A stretch of 64,000 nt of DNA, from assembly GCA_051122655.1 (NCBI GenBank), contig CP182107.1, positions 558,001 to 622,000 on the forward strand. Reading direction: 5' to 3'. Numbering within the stretch: position 1 is the stretch's first letter; every line of letters starts with the position of its first letter. The stretch comes from Pasteurella sp030783905. Its GTDB lineage: Bacteria; Pseudomonadota; Gammaproteobacteria; Enterobacterales; Pasteurellaceae. The translations under genes and the position numbers were made by a program. Below, piece after piece: positions 63,685-64,000 of the stretch. The notes under the pieces are model-generated. The model was not told the origin of the DNA. It made no database searches and saw only the letters and a program-made list of their open reading frames with translations.

Positions 63685-64000
63685 ATGCATCATTATGAGA
63701 GTAAAACCGCGTTAAAAAATGCAATTCAGCAAGCTTATGAGAAATATCTTTCGGAATTTGATGTCATTCCAGAAACATTAAAAGATGAAGTGTGTCCTGA
63801 AACTGATCGCACACCTGCACAAAATCTGGCTTATCAAGTCGGTTGGACAAATTTATTAATAAGTTGGGAGCAAGATGAGCGAAAAGGATTGCCTGTCAAA
63901 ACCCCTTCTGACCAGTTTAAGTGGAATCAATTAGGTGAACTTTATCAATGGTTCAATCAAACTTATGCTCATTTATCCTTAACGGAATTAAAAAATCATT
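63685..64000 (+). CDS. ClbS/DfsB (DUF1706) family protein, partial at window end
   Basis: Open frame of 105 codons running off the window, starting ATG CAT CAT TAT. The translation (AIQQAYEKYLSEFDVIPE, DRTPAQNLAYQVGWTNLL, DQFKWNQLGELYQWF) matches the four-helix DUF1706/ClbS family, whose best-known member hydrolyses colibactin. Most members are uncharacterised. Starts 11 nt after the pseudouridine synthase gene. Confidence 0.85.
   Translation, partial: MHHYESKTALKNAIQQAYEKYLSEFDVIPETLKDEVCPETDRTPAQNLAYQVGWTNLLISWEQDERKGLPVKTPSDQFKWNQLGELYQWFNQTYAHLSLTELKNH

Overview
The window looks like core chromosome of a Pasteurellaceae bacterium, most probably Pasteurella multocida or a close relative. 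The species call is inference from remembered gene content and order. What is visible: many copies of the Haemophilus-type DNA uptake signal (AAGTGCGGT / ACCGCACTT) in and between genes, low-to-moderate GC, and neighbourhoods known from Haemophilus and Escherichia (rplM-rpsI-sspA-sspB, kdsC-kdsD, xseB-ispA-dxs, lpoA-yraN-diaA-dolP, argR/mdh, purR/ynhF, norM/ribE, a Mlc-like regulator with bioD2). No insertion sequence, prophage, CRISPR array, tRNA or rRNA gene was seen. The 64 kb reads as a compact, vertically inherited genome segment.

Layout. 0.1-5 kb: a YegP-like protein, ribosomal proteins L13 and S9, stringent starvation proteins SspA/SspB, the KDO enzymes KdsC/KdsD and RNase P RNA. 5-11.7 kb: CutC, a TolC-like outer-membrane lipoprotein, GlnS, an alanine/sodium symporter and a P-loop kinase. 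11.7-19.1 kb: the isoprenoid operon xseB-ispA-dxs, ThiI, a DNA-mimic protein, MsrPQ and a YcgN-family protein. 19.5-31.4 kb: a complete glycogen/maltodextrin operon, malQ-glgB-glgX-glgC-glgA-glgP. 31.4-39.5 kb: an unaccompanied iron-type binding protein, Ppc, PurR, a 26-residue YnhF-like membrane peptide, a TIGR01777 epimerase, ArgR and Mdh. 39.6-50.6 kb: a candidate small RNA, ArgS, YecM, two small lipoproteins, a Gfo/Idh/MocA oxidoreductase, NorM, riboflavin synthase and the envelope cluster dolP-diaA-yraN-lpoA next to rsmI. 50.6-64 kb: PBP1C, AsnS, a Mlc-like ROK regulator, BioD2, DedA, L25, a patatin-like lipase, TruA, AccD-FolC, a histidine phosphatase, an RluA-type pseudouridine synthase and the start of a ClbS/DfsB-family gene.

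How the genes work together. The glycogen block supplies ADP-glucose formation (GlgC), polymerisation (GlgA), branching (GlgB), phosphorolysis (GlgP), debranching (GlgX) and 4-alpha-glucan transfer (MalQ). Ppc and Mdh are both central-carbon enzymes at the oxaloacetate/malate node, and PurR and ArgR are global repressors encoded nearby. Several convergent gene pairs share one bidirectional terminator, some of them built from two inverted uptake signals.

No clearly new multi-gene system was found. The points most worth a second look are an orphan terminator with a plausible promoter suggesting an undescribed small RNA (about 39653-39731), a Mlc-like ROK repressor with no zinc motif, a TetR-type operator with no regulator gene beside it, a YnhF-like small protein, a lipoprotein resembling the C-terminal part of its Pcp/SlyB neighbour, and leader structures before rplY and between glgC and glgA.
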